From Rhodoluna sp. (GTDB lineage: Bacteria > Actinomycetota > Actinomycetes > Actinomycetales > Microbacteriaceae): a stretch of DNA of 64,000 nucleotides. The stretch covers positions 368,190-432,189 of the forward strand of contig JAHEDR010000002.1 of NCBI GenBank assembly GCA_024641095.1, in the 5' to 3' direction. This document shows, piece by piece, positions 1 through 9,565 of this stretch. Position 1 is the stretch's first letter, and the number at the start of each line of letters is the position of its first letter. The notes under the pieces are model-generated. The model made no database searches. It worked only from the letters and a program-made list of their open reading frames with translations, and was not told the DNA's origin. Position numbers and translations under genes: made by a program.

Positions 1-2
1 TG

Positions 3-434
3 GCACCGGATCAGTATCTGGTGGGCACACCGTTCATGGTTATTTTTGGTTTGACCTACAACTTCATTCCGTTCATGACGCTGCCGCTCTACACAACTCT
101 TGAGCGTCTTGATGTTCGTTACCTTGAGGCAGGCGCAGACCTTTACGCAAGCCCGCGCAAGACCTTTACCAAAATCACACTTCCGCTTTCAATGCCGGGA
201 ATCGTTTCTGGAACTCTGCTCACCTTTATTCCAATTGCCGGTGACTACGTAAACGCCAGTGGTTTGTTCCTTGGTAGCACAGAGACCTCAATGCTTGGAA
301 ACGTGGTTGAGTCAAAGTTCCTTAAGAGCTATGAGTATCCAACTGCCTCGGCGCTATCGGTGATTTTGATGGGCGCAATCTTGTTCCTAGTAACTCTGTA
401 CGTTCGCAAGAGTGGAACGGACGACCTACTATGA
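3..434 (+). CDS. potB: Polyamine-type ABC transporter permease, 5'-truncated by window edge
   Basis: C-terminal 143 residues of an integral-membrane ABC permease. The reading frame is open to the window edge, so the true start lies outside and the in-frame GTG at 21 is unlikely to be the start. It carries the cytoplasmic EAA coupling loop (EAGADLYASP, about residue 42 of the visible part), followed by the ITLPLSMPGI stretch typical of this family. At least three hydrophobic segments are visible. It overlaps the next permease by 4 nt (ATGA), so the two are translationally coupled and probably form a heterodimeric channel. Sequence style fits PotB of spermidine/putrescine importers. The ATPase and binding protein would lie upstream, outside the window. 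The polyamine substrate is inferred from family resemblance only. Confidence 0.85.
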   Translation, partial: APDQYLVGTPFMVIFGLTYNFIPFMTLPLYTTLERLDVRYLEAGADLYASPRKTFTKITLPLSMPGIVSGTLLTFIPIAGDYVNASGLFLGSTETSMLGNVVESKFLKSYEYPTASALSVILMGAILFLVTLYVRKSGTDDLL

Positions 435-1234
435 AAAACTTCTCACTTGGTAAGTACGCGCTTCCGGTTTACGCGGTATTGGCTTTTACCTATCTGCTGA
501 TTCCAATCGCCTACACTTTTGTTTTCTCATTCAACGACTACCGTCGCAGCAACATTGCTTGGCGCGGTTTCACGCTAGATAACTGGGCCAGCGTTTGTGA
601 GGCGCAGGGTGTTTGTGAGGCCTTCGGCACCTCGGTAACTATTGGTGTGATTTCAACTTTGATTGCCACCGTGCTCGGCACCATGATTGCAATTGCCTTG
701 GTGCGCTACCGCTTTAAGTTCCGCTCTGCAGTGAGCCTGCTTTTGTTCTTGCCTATGGCAACCCCGGAGCTAGTTCTTGGTGCTGGCCTTGCCGCGCAGT
801 TCTTTAACGTTGGCGCAGAGATGGGCTTTGGCACCATTGTGATTGCACACGTTATGTTCTGCTTGAGCTTTGTTGTGGTTACTGTGAAGGCACGTGTTGC
901 CAGCCTTGACCCAGCACTTGAAGAGGCCGGTCGCGATCTTTACGCATCACCATCTCAGGTGTTCTGGAAGATCACATTCCCGCTATTGCTACCTGGCATC
1001 ATGGCGGCAGCACTGCTTGCATTTGCGCTTAGCTTTGACGACTTCATCATCACCTACTTCAACTCGGGCCCAACCGAGACCTTCCCGAAGTACGTTTACA
1101 CCGCAGCCGCTAAGGGTCTACCTGGTGAGGCAAACGTGATTGGTATGAGCGTGTTCTTCCTGGCGATTGCCATTGTGGTTACCGTTCAGGTGCGCAGCTC
1201 ACTTAAGGCAAAGCGCCTAGCAAAGATCAAATAA
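431..1234 (+). CDS. potC: Polyamine-type ABC transporter permease PotC
   Basis: A 267-residue inner-membrane permease with about six hydrophobic helices. The EAA loop (EEAGRDLYASP) lies around residue 165 and is followed by KITFPLLLPGIM. The late segment SFDDFIITYFNSGP is characteristic of PotC-type permeases of spermidine/putrescine importers. The start overlaps the preceding permease stop (ATGA), the usual arrangement for a potB-potC pair. The C-terminus is basic and ends shortly before a strong bidirectional terminator, so this is probably the last gene of the transporter operon. The exact substrate (spermidine, putrescine or another amine) cannot be read from the sequence. A GABA transaminase gene lies convergently next door, which fits catabolism of putrescine-derived GABA, but that link is inference. 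Confidence 0.88.
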   Translation: MKNFSLGKYALPVYAVLAFTYLLIPIAYTFVFSFNDYRRSNIAWRGFTLDNWASVCEAQGVCEAFGTSVTIGVISTLIATVLGTMIAIALVRYRFKFRSAVSLLLFLPMATPELVLGAGLAAQFFNVGAEMGFGTIVIAHVMFCLSFVVVTVKARVASLDPALEEAGRDLYASPSQVFWKITFPLLLPGIMAAALLAFALSFDDFIITYFNSGPTETFPKYVYTAAAKGLPGEANVIGMSVFFLAIAIVVTVQVRSSLKAKRLAKIK

Positions 1235-1245
1235 GAAACTTAAAT

Positions 1246-1280
1246 AAAAAATCCCCTCGAATTGCTCGAGGGGATTTTTT
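1246..1280. terminator. Bidirectional rho-independent terminator between potC and gabT
   Basis: Perfect 15-bp inverted repeat. Six A (1246-1251) and TCCCCTCGA are mirrored by TCGAGGGGA and six T (1275-1280), around a 5-nt loop (1261-1265). The flanking A-run and T-run make it work for both convergent genes. Confidence 0.93.
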
Positions 1281-1287
1281 GTTATTT

Positions 1288-2622
1288 CTAAAGAGTCTTT
1301 AGCGCTTCTTCTAGAACGTTTAGAGAATCAAGTAGCAGCGCATCGGTGATTGCCAAAGGTGGCAAGAAACGAATCACGTTGTACTGGGTTCCGGCAGTCA
1401 AAACGAATACACCGTTTGAGTGCATGAACTTGGCAACCGCATCGGTGGCCGGCTTATTTGGGTTCAAGGTGCCAGGCTCAACGAATTCAATCGCGATCAT
1501 TGCACCGCGGCCACGAACATCACCAATCACTGGGTACTTGGCCTGAAGTTCGCGAAGCTTAGGAACTAGAAGTTCACCAATCTGCTGTGCACGCTCAATC
1601 ACGCCACCGGCTTCAATCTGCTTTAGTACAGAAACCGCAGCCGCTGCAGAAACTGGGTTACCACCAAAGGTGCCGCCCATTCCGCCAGGGTGTGATGCAT
1701 CCATAACTTCTGCGCGACCGGTCACCGCTGAGATTGGCATACCACCGGCGATACCCTTTGCGATTGTGAATAGGTCTGGCTCAAAGCCTTCTTCCCATTC
1801 GGTTGCAAACCACTTACCGGTACGGGCAATACCTGCCTGAACCTCATCGGCTACAACCAGCACTCCGTTTGCGTGTGCCCAGTCGCTCAAGGTCTTCAAG
1901 AAACCAGGGGCAGGCACGATGAATCCACCCTCACCCTGAATTGGTTCGATGAAAATACCGGCTAGGTCTTCAACGCCCACGCGCTTCTCGATGTAGTTGA
2001 TTGCGCGCTGCGCAGCCTCAACACCGGTCATGCCCTGAGGGTCGCGGTATGGGTAAGACATTGGAACGTGCTGAATGCTTGGCGCGGTTGGGCCAAAGCC
2101 GTTTCCGTACGGAGCATTCTTGAAGTTCATTGAGTAGGTCAGGTTGGTGCGGCCGTGGTACGCGTGGTCAAATACCACGATGCCGTTTTTGCGGGTTGCC
2201 TTGCGAACCAACTTCACGGCGTTTTCAACTGCCTCGGCGCCCGAGTTAAACAGTGCGGTCTTCTTCTTGAAGTTTCCAGGCACGTGCTTGTTTAGCAGCT
2301 CACAAACTTCCACGTAATTTTCGTACGGGGTAGCGGTGAACAAAGAGTGAGTCAGCTTTGTTACCTGGTCTTGAACCGCGGCAACTACGCCCGCGTTAGT
2401 GTGTCCAATGGTGGTAACACCAATGCCTGAACCCAGGTCAATCAGCTGATTTCCGTCGGCATCCACCAAAATCGCACCGTGTGCGGCTTCAATGTAGACC
2501 GGTAGGGCTGCACCTGCACCAGCAGATACGGCATCCAGGCGGCGTTTGTGCAGTGCTTGCGACTTAGGGCCTGGAATAGAAGTGACAACTTTGCGCTCTT
2601 GCGCGATCGGGGTCTCGCTCAT
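1288..2622 (-). CDS. gabT: 4-aminobutyrate aminotransferase (class III PLP enzyme)
   Basis: A 444-residue class-III pyridoxal-phosphate aminotransferase, predicted to transfer the amino group of GABA to 2-oxoglutarate, giving succinate semialdehyde and glutamate in the cytoplasm. The PLP-phosphate loop NSGAEAVENAVK is near residue 126. The cofactor-binding aspartate lies in VVADEVQAGIARTGK (D259). The Schiff-base lysine is K289 in TIAKGIAGG. Length fits GabT. A related identity such as acetylornithine aminotransferase is possible, and it matters here because the arginine cluster later in the window has no argD. Actinobacterial GabT proteins start and read much like this one. The promoter looks leaderless: TAGACT ends 6 nt before the ATG. 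It is convergent with potC and divergent from dxr. Confidence 0.88.
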   Translation of the reverse strand: MSETPIAQERKVVTSIPGPKSQALHKRRLDAVSAGAGAALPVYIEAAHGAILVDADGNQLIDLGSGIGVTTIGHTNAGVVAAVQDQVTKLTHSLFTATPYENYVEVCELLNKHVPGNFKKKTALFNSGAEAVENAVKLVRKATRKNGIVVFDHAYHGRTNLTYSMNFKNAPYGNGFGPTAPSIQHVPMSYPYRDPQGMTGVEAAQRAINYIEKRVGVEDLAGIFIEPIQGEGGFIVPAPGFLKTLSDWAHANGVLVVADEVQAGIARTGKWFATEWEEGFEPDLFTIAKGIAGGMPISAVTGRAEVMDASHPGGMGGTFGGNPVSAAAAVSVLKQIEAGGVIERAQQIGELLVPKLRELQAKYPVIGDVRGRGAMIAIEFVEPGTLNPNKPATDAVAKFMHSNGVFVLTAGTQYNVIRFLPPLAITDALLLDSLNVLEEALKTL

Positions 2623-2628
2623 GGCTTA

Positions 2629-2634
2629 AGTCTA
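2629..2634 (-). promoter_or_regulatory. Leaderless-type -10 element of gabT
   Basis: TAGACT on the minus strand followed by 6 nt and the gabT ATG. No ribosome binding site lies between, so the transcript probably begins at the start codon. Confidence 0.6.
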
Positions 2635-2650
2635 AGCCTTTCATTGGTGG

Positions 2651-2656
2651 CAAGAT
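2651..2656 (+). promoter_or_regulatory. Possible leaderless-type -10 element of dxr
   Basis: CAAGAT lies 6 nt before the dxr ATG, a weaker match than the TAGNCT hexamers elsewhere. It is back to back with the gabT -10, only 16 nt away. Confidence 0.4.
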
Positions 2657-2662
2657 GGACTC

Positions 2663-3748
2663 ATGCGTCGCGTAATCATCCTTGGTTCTACCGGGTCTAT
2701 AGGTACCCAGGCCCTTGAAGTAATTGCTGCGAACCCAGACCGCTTTGAGTTGGTGGGTCTTGCAGCCGGTAAGAACGTTGAATTACTGGAGCAGCAAAAA
2801 TCTCAGTTCAATATTTCTAACGCGGTGCTTGGTGCAACAGAAGCAACCAAGTTGGTTGAAAACACCGATGCCGATGTCGTGATTAATGGAATCACTGGAT
2901 CTATCGGGTTGGCACCAACCCTGGCAACACTAAATTCTGGCAAGACTCTTGCACTGGCAAATAAGGAATCGCTGATTGTTGGTGGTCGTTTGGTTACTCA
3001 GGCGGCAAAGCCGGGGCAGATTGTTCCGGTTGACAGCGAGCACTCGGCGCTCGCGCAGTGTCTTTTGGGCGGCACCAAACAAGAGGTGCGCAAATTAATT
3101 CTTACGGCCTCGGGCGGTCCGTTCCGTGGTTGGTCAAAGGCTCAACTTGAATCGGTAACTCCCGAGCAGGCTCTGGCTCACCCAACCTGGGTAATGGGCA
3201 AGGTTGTAACCACAAATTCTGCAACGCTGGTTAATAAAGGTCTTGAACTAATTGAGGCCCACCTGCTTTTTGATATTCCGTTCGAACGCATCGATGTCAC
3301 CGTGCACCCGCAGTCGGTTGTGCACTCAATGGTGGAGTTTGTTGACGGATCAGTTTTGGCTCAGTGCTCACCACCAAATATGAAGTTGCCAATTGCACTG
3401 GGTATGTCCTGGCCAGAGCGCGTGCCAAATGTTGCGCCGGCATGCGATTGGACCAAGGCGGCTACCTGGACATTCGAGCCACTAGATGAATCGGTGTTTG
3501 GCGCGGTGAAGCTTGCAAGACAGGTTGGCGAAGCCGGCTCTACTTACCCGGCGGTTTACAACGCGGCCAACGAGCAGGCGGTTGAGGCATTCCACGGCGG
3601 CTTCTTAAAGTTTGATCAAATCGTTGAGCTCGTGCAGCGCGTCGTTGATGCACACGAACCAGAAAAGGACCTTTCTTTGGAAAGCGTTTTGGCGGCAGAG
3701 CGTTGGGCCAGGGAACGAGCCGATGCTCACTTTGCGAGGGCTTGTTAG
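2663..3748 (+). CDS. dxr: 1-deoxy-D-xylulose 5-phosphate reductoisomerase
   Basis: A 361-residue cytoplasmic enzyme of the MEP isoprenoid pathway that converts DXP to 2-C-methylerythritol 4-phosphate using NADPH and a divalent metal. The N-terminal NADPH-binding motif is GSTGSIG (residues 8-14). The central catalytic segments are NKES (100-103), DSEHSA (124-129) and SGGPFRG (about 150-156), followed by the [18 protein letters not shown] stretch. Length matches actinobacterial Dxr, which is a little shorter than the E. coli enzyme. It is followed within 60 nt by an RseP-type protease and then ispG, the order usual in Actinobacteria, so two enzymes of one pathway sit on both sides of the protease gene. 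Confidence 0.96.
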   Translation: MRRVIILGSTGSIGTQALEVIAANPDRFELVGLAAGKNVELLEQQKSQFNISNAVLGATEATKLVENTDADVVINGITGSIGLAPTLATLNSGKTLALANKESLIVGGRLVTQAAKPGQIVPVDSEHSALAQCLLGGTKQEVRKLILTASGGPFRGWSKAQLESVTPEQALAHPTWVMGKVVTTNSATLVNKGLELIEAHLLFDIPFERIDVTVHPQSVVHSMVEFVDGSVLAQCSPPNMKLPIALGMSWPERVPNVAPACDWTKAATWTFEPLDESVFGAVKLARQVGEAGSTYPAVYNAANEQAVEAFHGGFLKFDQIVELVQRVVDAHEPEKDLSLESVLAAERWARERADAHFARAC

Positions 3749-3791
3749 TGCGCCTGTTAACAATTGGCAGAGTTTTGTCAGCCAGCGTGGT

Positions 3792-3797
3792 TAGGTT
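3792..3797 (+). promoter_or_regulatory. Leaderless-type -10 element of the site-2 protease gene
   Basis: TAGGTT followed by 6 nt and the GTG start. No Shine-Dalgarno sequence lies in between. Confidence 0.5.
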
Positions 3798-3803
3798 CTG
3801 AGC

Positions 3804-5129
3804 GTGATTGAAACTCTTTGGTATGTGGGCGGAATCGTATTTGTGGCCCTTGGCATTGGCCTTTCAATTGGCTTGCACGAACTAGGGCACCTGCTGCCGG
3901 CAAAGCGCTTTGGCGTAAAGGTCCCTGCTTATGCAATTGGCTTTGGCCCAACCTTGTTTAAGTTCACCCGCGGCGAGACCACCTATGCAATCAAATTGAT
4001 TCCGCTTGGCGGCTTCATCACCATGATCGGAATGTATCCGCCGGAGTCAAAGTCAAAGCCTGATCAGGAATCAAATAAGAAGGTTGGCTTCTTTGCCGAC
4101 ATGATTCTGAGTGCCAGAAACGCACACAGTGAACACGTGACCGCGGCCGATGCAAATCGCAAGTTCTATCAACTGCCGGTGCTTAAGCGTTTGGTCATTA
4201 TGTTCGGTGGCCCATTCATGAACCTCATTTTGGGCACCGTTTTGATGATTGGCGTACTGGTTGGCATTGGCACTCAGCAGCAATCCAATTTGATTGCCGA
4301 GGTTAGCCCCTGTGTAATCGCCAACCCAACTCTTCAGTCTGAATGCTTGGCCAGCGACCCAGCGTCGCCTGCAGTAGTAGCCGGCATTCAAGCCGGTGAT
4401 CGCATTGAATCAATTAATGGTGTGGCCTTTGAGGACTGGAACACAATCAGTCAGCAGCTTCAAGCCGGCACAGCGGCCAACCTAGAAATTCTGCGCGATG
4501 GCAAAAATATTGATTTGCAAGTCACCGCGGTAAACGCACTTCGCGTGAGCGCAGATAAGAATGGTCAGATTGTGGTTGACGAAGATGGTCAGCCAATTCT
4601 TTCTGAGCGCCCGGTGCTTGGCATCATTTTTGACGTTGAGCGCAAACCAGAAACCTTGGTTGCCGCTCTAGAAAAATCGGCATGGTCGGTGGGGCAGGTT
4701 GGGCAAATGATTGTCACCTTGCCGCAGCAACTAACCGATGTTGCCATTTCAACTTTCACCGGTCAGGAGCGTAACCCAAACGGTGCGGTCTCGGTAGTTG
4801 GCATCGCCCAGATATCAGGCACCGTGGCCTCGGCTGATTCGGTTGATTTTGTAGACAAGCTGGCAACCGGCCTGTTGATTTTGGCCTCCCTGAATTTTGC
4901 GCTGTTTGGCTTCAATATGCTGCCATTGCTGCCGCTTGATGGTGGCCACATTGCCGGCGGAATTTACGAGAGCATCAAGCGTGGGCTCTTCAAGTTGCTA
5001 CGTAAACCGTCACCAGGACCTGCCGATACCGCCTTGCTTATGCCAATCACCTGGTTTGTCTTTATTTTGCTGATGGGTATGAGCGCCTTGCTGATCATCG
5101 CCGACCTCATCAACCCAATCTCCATATAA
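3804..5129 (+). CDS. rseP: RseP/Rip1-type site-2 intramembrane metalloprotease (M50)
   Basis: A 441-residue multi-pass membrane zinc protease of peptidase family M50. The zinc ligands HELGH are at residues 25-29 in the first helix. The third ligand motif LDGGH is at about 378-382 in a late helix. A PDZ-like domain lies at roughly residues 180-260 (IQAGDRIESINGVAFEDW). Homologues cut transmembrane anti-sigma factors and other membrane proteins, as Rip1 does in mycobacteria, but the substrate here is unknown. An extended, polar loop (about residues 75-120) separates the HELGH helix from the next helix. The GTG start is 6 nt after a TAGGTT hexamer. Position between dxr and ispG is conserved in Actinobacteria. 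Confidence 0.93.
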   Translation: MIETLWYVGGIVFVALGIGLSIGLHELGHLLPAKRFGVKVPAYAIGFGPTLFKFTRGETTYAIKLIPLGGFITMIGMYPPESKSKPDQESNKKVGFFADMILSARNAHSEHVTAADANRKFYQLPVLKRLVIMFGGPFMNLILGTVLMIGVLVGIGTQQQSNLIAEVSPCVIANPTLQSECLASDPASPAVVAGIQAGDRIESINGVAFEDWNTISQQLQAGTAANLEILRDGKNIDLQVTAVNALRVSADKNGQIVVDEDGQPILSERPVLGIIFDVERKPETLVAALEKSAWSVGQVGQMIVTLPQQLTDVAISTFTGQERNPNGAVSVVGIAQISGTVASADSVDFVDKLATGLLILASLNFALFGFNMLPLLPLDGGHIAGGIYESIKRGLFKLLRKPSPGPADTALLMPITWFVFILLMGMSALLIIADLINPISI

Positions 5130-5168
5130 ATCACTTAAGATTTAGACAAACCCGAAAGCGAGTAAACC

Positions 5169-6329
5169 GTGGCAGCTGTGAACCTAGGTCTTCCAAAGAC
5201 TCCACCGCCAACGATTTCTCCACGTCGTAAATCACGCCAGATCATGGTTGGCAAAGTAGCGGTTGGTGGCGATGCTCCAGTATCGGTTCAATCAATGTGC
5301 ACCACACCAACCACAGATGTAAACGCAACCCTGCAGCAAATTGCAGAGCTCACCGCATCTGGTTGCGACATTGTTCGCGTGGCCGTGCCAAGCCAAGACG
5401 ACGCAGACCGCCTTCAACTTATTGCGCGCAAATCTCAGATTCCTGTGATTGCCGATATTCACTTTCAGCCAAAGTACGTTTTTCAGGCTATTGATGCCGG
5501 CTGTGGTGCGGTTCGCGTAAACCCAGGAAACATTCGTCAGTTTGATGACAAGGTTGGCGAAATTGCCAAGGCTGCCAAAGACGCTGGCGTTTCAATTCGC
5601 ATTGGTGTGAATGCTGGTTCGCTTGACCCGCGTCTTCTTGAAAAATATGGCAAGGCAACTCCTGAGGCATTGGTTGAGTCTGCAGTTTGGGAAGCAAGCC
5701 TTTTTGAAGAGCACGATTTTCACGACTTTAAGATTTCGGTAAAGCACAATGACCCGGTAATCATGGTTAAGGCTTACGAGATGTTGGCCGAACGCGGGGA
5801 CTGGCCGCTGCACCTTGGCGTTACCGAAGCCGGTCCAGCGTTCCAGGGAACCATCAAATCATCGGTTGCTTTTGGTGCTTTGCTATCGCGCGGTATCGGC
5901 GACACAATTCGTGTTTCACTTTCGGCTCCGCCAGTAGAAGAAATTAAAGTTGGCTCACAAATTCTTGAGTCATTGAATCTGCGACCTCGCAAACTTGAGA
6001 TCGTAAGCTGCCCATCTTGTGGCCGTGCCCAGGTTGATGTTTATACCTTGGCCAACGAGGTAACCGCGGGGCTTGAAAAACTTACCGTTCCACTTCGCGT
6101 AGCCGTTATGGGCTGTGTGGTTAATGGCCCGGGTGAAGCTCGCGAGGCAGACCTTGGCGTGGCCTCGGGCAACGGCAAGGGCCAAATCTTTGTAAAGGGT
6201 GAGGTCATCAAGACCGTGCCTGAAAGCGAAATTGTGGCCACCCTGATTGAAGAGGCAAACCGCCTAGCCGAGTCAATGGACCCAGCCCTGGTTGGTTCAC
6301 CTCAGGTAGTTGTAGCCCAAAAGGACTAA
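5169..6329 (+). CDS. ispG: 4-hydroxy-3-methylbut-2-enyl diphosphate synthase IspG (GcpE)
   Basis: A 386-residue iron-sulfur enzyme of the MEP pathway that reductively converts MEcPP to HMBPP. The N-terminal TIM-barrel half contains [23 protein letters not shown] and [11 protein letters not shown]. The C-terminal half has the [4Fe-4S] cysteines in SCPSCGR and [10 protein letters not shown]. The GTG start is used, with the conserved [17 protein letters not shown] stretch following. It lies 39 nt after the protease gene and is probably in the same transcription unit as dxr. Confidence 0.96.
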   Translation: MAAVNLGLPKTPPPTISPRRKSRQIMVGKVAVGGDAPVSVQSMCTTPTTDVNATLQQIAELTASGCDIVRVAVPSQDDADRLQLIARKSQIPVIADIHFQPKYVFQAIDAGCGAVRVNPGNIRQFDDKVGEIAKAAKDAGVSIRIGVNAGSLDPRLLEKYGKATPEALVESAVWEASLFEEHDFHDFKISVKHNDPVIMVKAYEMLAERGDWPLHLGVTEAGPAFQGTIKSSVAFGALLSRGIGDTIRVSLSAPPVEEIKVGSQILESLNLRPRKLEIVSCPSCGRAQVDVYTLANEVTAGLEKLTVPLRVAVMGCVVNGPGEAREADLGVASGNGKGQIFVKGEVIKTVPESEIVATLIEEANRLAESMDPALVGSPQVVVAQKD

Positions 6330-6348
6330 CCGCAACATCGGGCTCGGG

Positions 6349-6354
6349 TAGCAT
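6349..6354 (+). promoter_or_regulatory. Leaderless-type -10 element of proS
   Basis: TAGCAT followed by 7 nt and the proS ATG. No ribosome binding site is present in the spacer. Confidence 0.55.
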
Positions 6355-6361
6355 TGAGCCC

Positions 6362-8131
6362 ATGCCTATTCGCCTGTCCAACCTTTTTCTTCGCACACTT
6401 CGCGAGGACCCTGCCGATGCCGACGTAGCCGGCCACAAATTGCTTTTGCGTGCAGGTTACATTCGCCGTGCTGGAGCAGGTCTGTACACCTGGTTGCCAC
6501 TTGGCTTGGCAGTTAAGGCCAAGATCGAAAAGGTTATTCGCGAAGAGATGGCCGCCGCAGGCGCACAAGAAGTTTTCTTCCCAGCGCTTCTACCGCGCGA
6601 GCCTTTTGAGGCCACCGGCCGCTGGACCGAATACGGAGACAACCTATTCCGTCTTCAGGACCGCAAGAAGACCGATTACCTTTTGGCGCCAACTCACGAA
6701 GAGATGTTCACCCTCTTGGTGAAAGATCTTTACTCAAGCTACAAAGACCTACCGCTTTCGATTTACCAGATTCAAAACAAGTACCGCGACGAAGCACGCC
6801 CTCGCGCGGGTCTACTTCGCGGTCGCGAATTTGTGATGAAAGATGCCTACAGCTTTGACGTGACCGATGAAGGTCTTCGTACTTCTTACCAAGCTCAGCG
6901 CGATGCCTACGAGCGCATCTTTACTCGCCTTGGAGTTGACTACGTTGTAGTTAAGGCTGACGCGGGCGCCATGGGTGGTTCTGCATCCGAAGAATTCTTG
7001 TCACCATCTCCTATCGGTGAAGACACCTTTGTTCGTTCACCTGGTGGTTACGCTGCAAACGTTGAAGCGGTTGCCACGGTTGTCCCAGCGAAGATTGCAA
7101 TTCAAGGTCAAGCTGCAGCCGAGGTTGTTGTGACTCCGGAGTGTTCAAACATCAAGCGCATCGTTGCTTGGTCTAATGAAAACCACAAGCGCACCGATGG
7201 CAGCGACTGGACTGCAGCGCACACTCTGAAAAATAACGTGATGGCACTTGTTTCACCAGAGGGCAAGCGCGAACTTGTAATTGTTGGTTTGCCAGGCGAT
7301 CGCGAAGTTGACGTAAAGCGTGCCGAGGCTGCGTTCTCACCTAATGAAATTGAACAGGCTAACGAAGAAGACTTTGCAAAACACCCTGAACTGATCAAGG
7401 GCTACATTGGTCCGGTTAAGAATGGTGCGGCTGTTCTTGGCCTAAAGGGTTCAACCAAGATTCGCTACCTACTTGACCCTCGCGTGGTTGAGGGCAGCGC
7501 TTGGCTAACCGGTGCAAACGAAAAAGAAAAGCACGTCTACGGTTTGGTTGCTGGCCGCGACTTTTCCGCCGATGGCGTGGTTGACATCGCAGAGGTTCGC
7601 GCAGGAGATCAGGCTCCAGATGGCTCTGGTGCTCTTGAGCTTGCACGCGGAATTGAAATTGGTCACGTGTTCCAGTTGGGTCGCAAGTATGCCGAGGCGC
7701 TTGGCCTTCAGGTACTTGACGAAAACGGCAAGCTAATTACCGTTACCATGGGTTCATACGGAATTGGTGTTACTCGTTTGGTTGCGGTGCTTGCCGAAGC
7801 CAACCACGATGAAAACGGTTTGATCTGGCCAGAGGCAGTTTCACCTGCCGATGTTTACGTTGTTGCCGCCGGTAAAGATGACGTGGTTTATGAAACTGCC
7901 GAGAAGCTAGCAAAAGAACTTGAAGCCAAGGGCAAGTCAGTTATTTTGGACGACCGCCTAAAGGTAAGCCCGGGAGTCAAGTTCGGTGATGCCGAACTTA
8001 TCGGTGTTCCAAACATTGTGATTGTGGGTAAGGGTCTAGAAAACGGGGAAGTGGACGTTTGGGATCGCCGATCTGGAGAGCGCCGCGCAGTACGACTAGA
8101 ATCGGCTGTAGCAGAAATTCTAAAAGGCTAA
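6362..8131 (+). CDS. proS: Prolyl-tRNA synthetase, bacterial type
   Basis: A 589-residue class-II aminoacyl-tRNA synthetase that charges tRNA-Pro. Motif 2 region [17 protein letters not shown] and motif 3 region [11 protein letters not shown] are present. The long segment between them (about residues 220-400) is the insertion/editing domain of bacterial-type ProRS, which clears misacylated Ala-tRNA-Pro. The C-terminal anticodon-binding domain carries the [12 protein letters not shown] to [13 protein letters not shown] stretch. Length agrees with the prokaryotic long form. It is followed after 30 nt by nusA. Confidence 0.96.
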   Translation: MPIRLSNLFLRTLREDPADADVAGHKLLLRAGYIRRAGAGLYTWLPLGLAVKAKIEKVIREEMAAAGAQEVFFPALLPREPFEATGRWTEYGDNLFRLQDRKKTDYLLAPTHEEMFTLLVKDLYSSYKDLPLSIYQIQNKYRDEARPRAGLLRGREFVMKDAYSFDVTDEGLRTSYQAQRDAYERIFTRLGVDYVVVKADAGAMGGSASEEFLSPSPIGEDTFVRSPGGYAANVEAVATVVPAKIAIQGQAAAEVVVTPECSNIKRIVAWSNENHKRTDGSDWTAAHTLKNNVMALVSPEGKRELVIVGLPGDREVDVKRAEAAFSPNEIEQANEEDFAKHPELIKGYIGPVKNGAAVLGLKGSTKIRYLLDPRVVEGSAWLTGANEKEKHVYGLVAGRDFSADGVVDIAEVRAGDQAPDGSGALELARGIEIGHVFQLGRKYAEALGLQVLDENGKLITVTMGSYGIGVTRLVAVLAEANHDENGLIWPEAVSPADVYVVAAGKDDVVYETAEKLAKELEAKGKSVILDDRLKVSPGVKFGDAELIGVPNIVIVGKGLENGEVDVWDRRSGERRAVRLESAVAEILKG

Positions 8132-8161
8132 AAAACTTAAGAACCGCCAAGGAGGCAACTA

Positions 8162-9202
8162 ATGGACATCGATCTAAGTGTTCTAAGGGTCCTCGAGCGT
8201 GAAGCTGAAATTCCTTTCAACGAGCTCGTTTCTGTAATCGAAGAAGCGATTCTTGCCGCCTACGTTAAGATGATTGCGAAGGCAGAGCCAGCTGCAGGCA
8301 CAAAGCCAGCACCAAAATCTTTCGATCGCGACGCCGTTAAGGCGCCAGAGGCTCGCGCAGAACTTAATCGTTCAACCGGTCACGTCACCATTCACGTGCC
8401 TGTGCTTGATGAAGAAGGCAACAAGATTGGCGAGACCGAGGCCACTCCAGAAAACTTTGGTCGCGTTGCGGCCGGTGCTGCAAAGCAAGTTATTGCGCAG
8501 CGCATTCGTTCAATCAACGACGCAACTTTGCTTGGCGAGTTCAAGGGCAAAGAGGGCGACATCGTTGCCGGTGTAATTCAGCAGGGCCAGAAGCCATACA
8601 TGGTTTACGTTGACCTGGGTACAATCGAGGCGATCATGCCTCCCGAAGAGCAGGTGCCGGGCGAGGACTACTCACACGGAAAGCGCATTCGCGTTTACGT
8701 AACCGCAGTGAACCAGGGCACCAAGGGTGGCCCAATGGTTACCGTTTCACGCACCCACCCATCTTTGGTTCGCAAGCTTTTTGCAATGGAAGTTCCAGAA
8801 ATTGCCAGCGGTGTAGTTGAGATTGTTTCGCTTGCTCGCGAAGCCGGTCACCGCACCAAGATTGCCGTACGCGCTCACGAGCCAGGTGTAAATGCCAAGG
8901 GTTCATGTATCGGTGAATTGGGTCAGCGAGTTCGCGCGGTCCAGACTGAACTGAACGACGAGAAGATTGACATTGTTGACTACTCCGATGACCTCCCGGC
9001 TTTTGTGGCCCAGGCGCTATCACCGGCCAAGGTCTCAAGCTCGTTCATGCTAGATGCGGCTACAAAGTCGGTTCGAGTATTGGTGCCTGACTTCCAGCTA
9101 TCGCTGGCTATTGGTAAAGAGGGGCAAAATGCCCGTCTGGCCGCCAAACTAACCGGCGCCAAGATCGATATTCAGCCGGACAGCATCCTCGAGGACGAAT
9201 AG
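8162..9202 (+). CDS. nusA: Transcription termination/antitermination factor NusA
   Basis: A 346-residue RNA polymerase-binding factor. Domain order is an N-terminal RNAP-binding domain (about 1-125), an S1 domain (about 130-200, EGDIVAGVIQQGQKPYMVYVD and nearby), then two KH domains (about 230-346, with VNAKGSCIGELGQRVRAV and AIGKEGQNARLAAKLTGAKI). It lacks the acidic C-terminal repeats of E. coli NusA, as is usual in Actinobacteria. A strong ribosome binding site (AGGAGG) precedes the ATG. It acts on rRNA antitermination and pausing, and boxA-like sites lie at the far end of this window. The normal upstream neighbour rimP is absent here. Confidence 0.96.
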   Translation: MDIDLSVLRVLEREAEIPFNELVSVIEEAILAAYVKMIAKAEPAAGTKPAPKSFDRDAVKAPEARAELNRSTGHVTIHVPVLDEEGNKIGETEATPENFGRVAAGAAKQVIAQRIRSINDATLLGEFKGKEGDIVAGVIQQGQKPYMVYVDLGTIEAIMPPEEQVPGEDYSHGKRIRVYVTAVNQGTKGGPMVTVSRTHPSLVRKLFAMEVPEIASGVVEIVSLAREAGHRTKIAVRAHEPGVNAKGSCIGELGQRVRAVQTELNDEKIDIVDYSDDLPAFVAQALSPAKVSSSFMLDAATKSVRVLVPDFQLSLAIGKEGQNARLAAKLTGAKIDIQPDSILEDE

Positions 9203-9234
9203 CCCCTATCTAAAGGGGTAGTTCAGGGGTTAGA

Positions 9235-9501
9235 ATGAATCGAACCTGCGTTGGTTGTCGCCAGCGCTCTCAGCGTGCAGATCTCTTGCGAATTGTTTCA
9301 AATTCCGAAGTTTTGGCTTTTGATCACCAAAAGAATATGCCCGGCAGAGGCGCTTGGATTCACCCAAGTTCAGACTGTTTGAACCTAGCTATCCAGCGAA
9401 ATGCCTTCGGCAGAGCGTTGAAACTAAACAAGCAGCTTGATTCATCAGGTCTTGTAATCACTAAAGAACAGGCAGAAACGATGTTGGCAAAAAATGAGTA
9501 A
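9235..9501 (+). CDS. ylxR: YlxR family RNA-binding protein (DUF448)
   Basis: An 88-residue protein of the YlxR/DUF448 family, with the signature RTCVGCRQR at residues 3-11 and the GRGAWIH motif at about residue 37. The fold is known to be an RNA/nucleic-acid-binding one, and some members act as nucleoid-associated regulators or influence RNase P, so the precise role here is not certain. It lies in its usual place between nusA and infB. AGGGG lies 5 nt before the ATG. A short hairpin (CCCCT ... AGGGG, 9204-9219) lies between nusA and this gene. Confidence 0.9.
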   Translation: MNRTCVGCRQRSQRADLLRIVSNSEVLAFDHQKNMPGRGAWIHPSSDCLNLAIQRNAFGRALKLNKQLDSSGLVITKEQAETMLAKNE

Positions 9502-9536
9502 CTCGAAATGAGTACCCAACAGCTTTAACGGCCTGC

Positions 9537-9565
9537 CCTGTCTAGGGGAAGGCCCCAGACAGGAG
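9537..9565 (+). promoter_or_regulatory. Hairpin that covers the infB ribosome binding site
   Basis: CCTGTCT (9537-9543) and GGGG (9545-9548) pair with CCCC (9553-9556) and AGACAGG (9557-9563), an 11-bp stem with one bulged A and a 4-nt loop. The Shine-Dalgarno AGGAG (9561-9565), 6 nt before the GTG of infB, begins inside the 3' arm. Folding would hide it, which suggests translational control. Confidence 0.6.
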
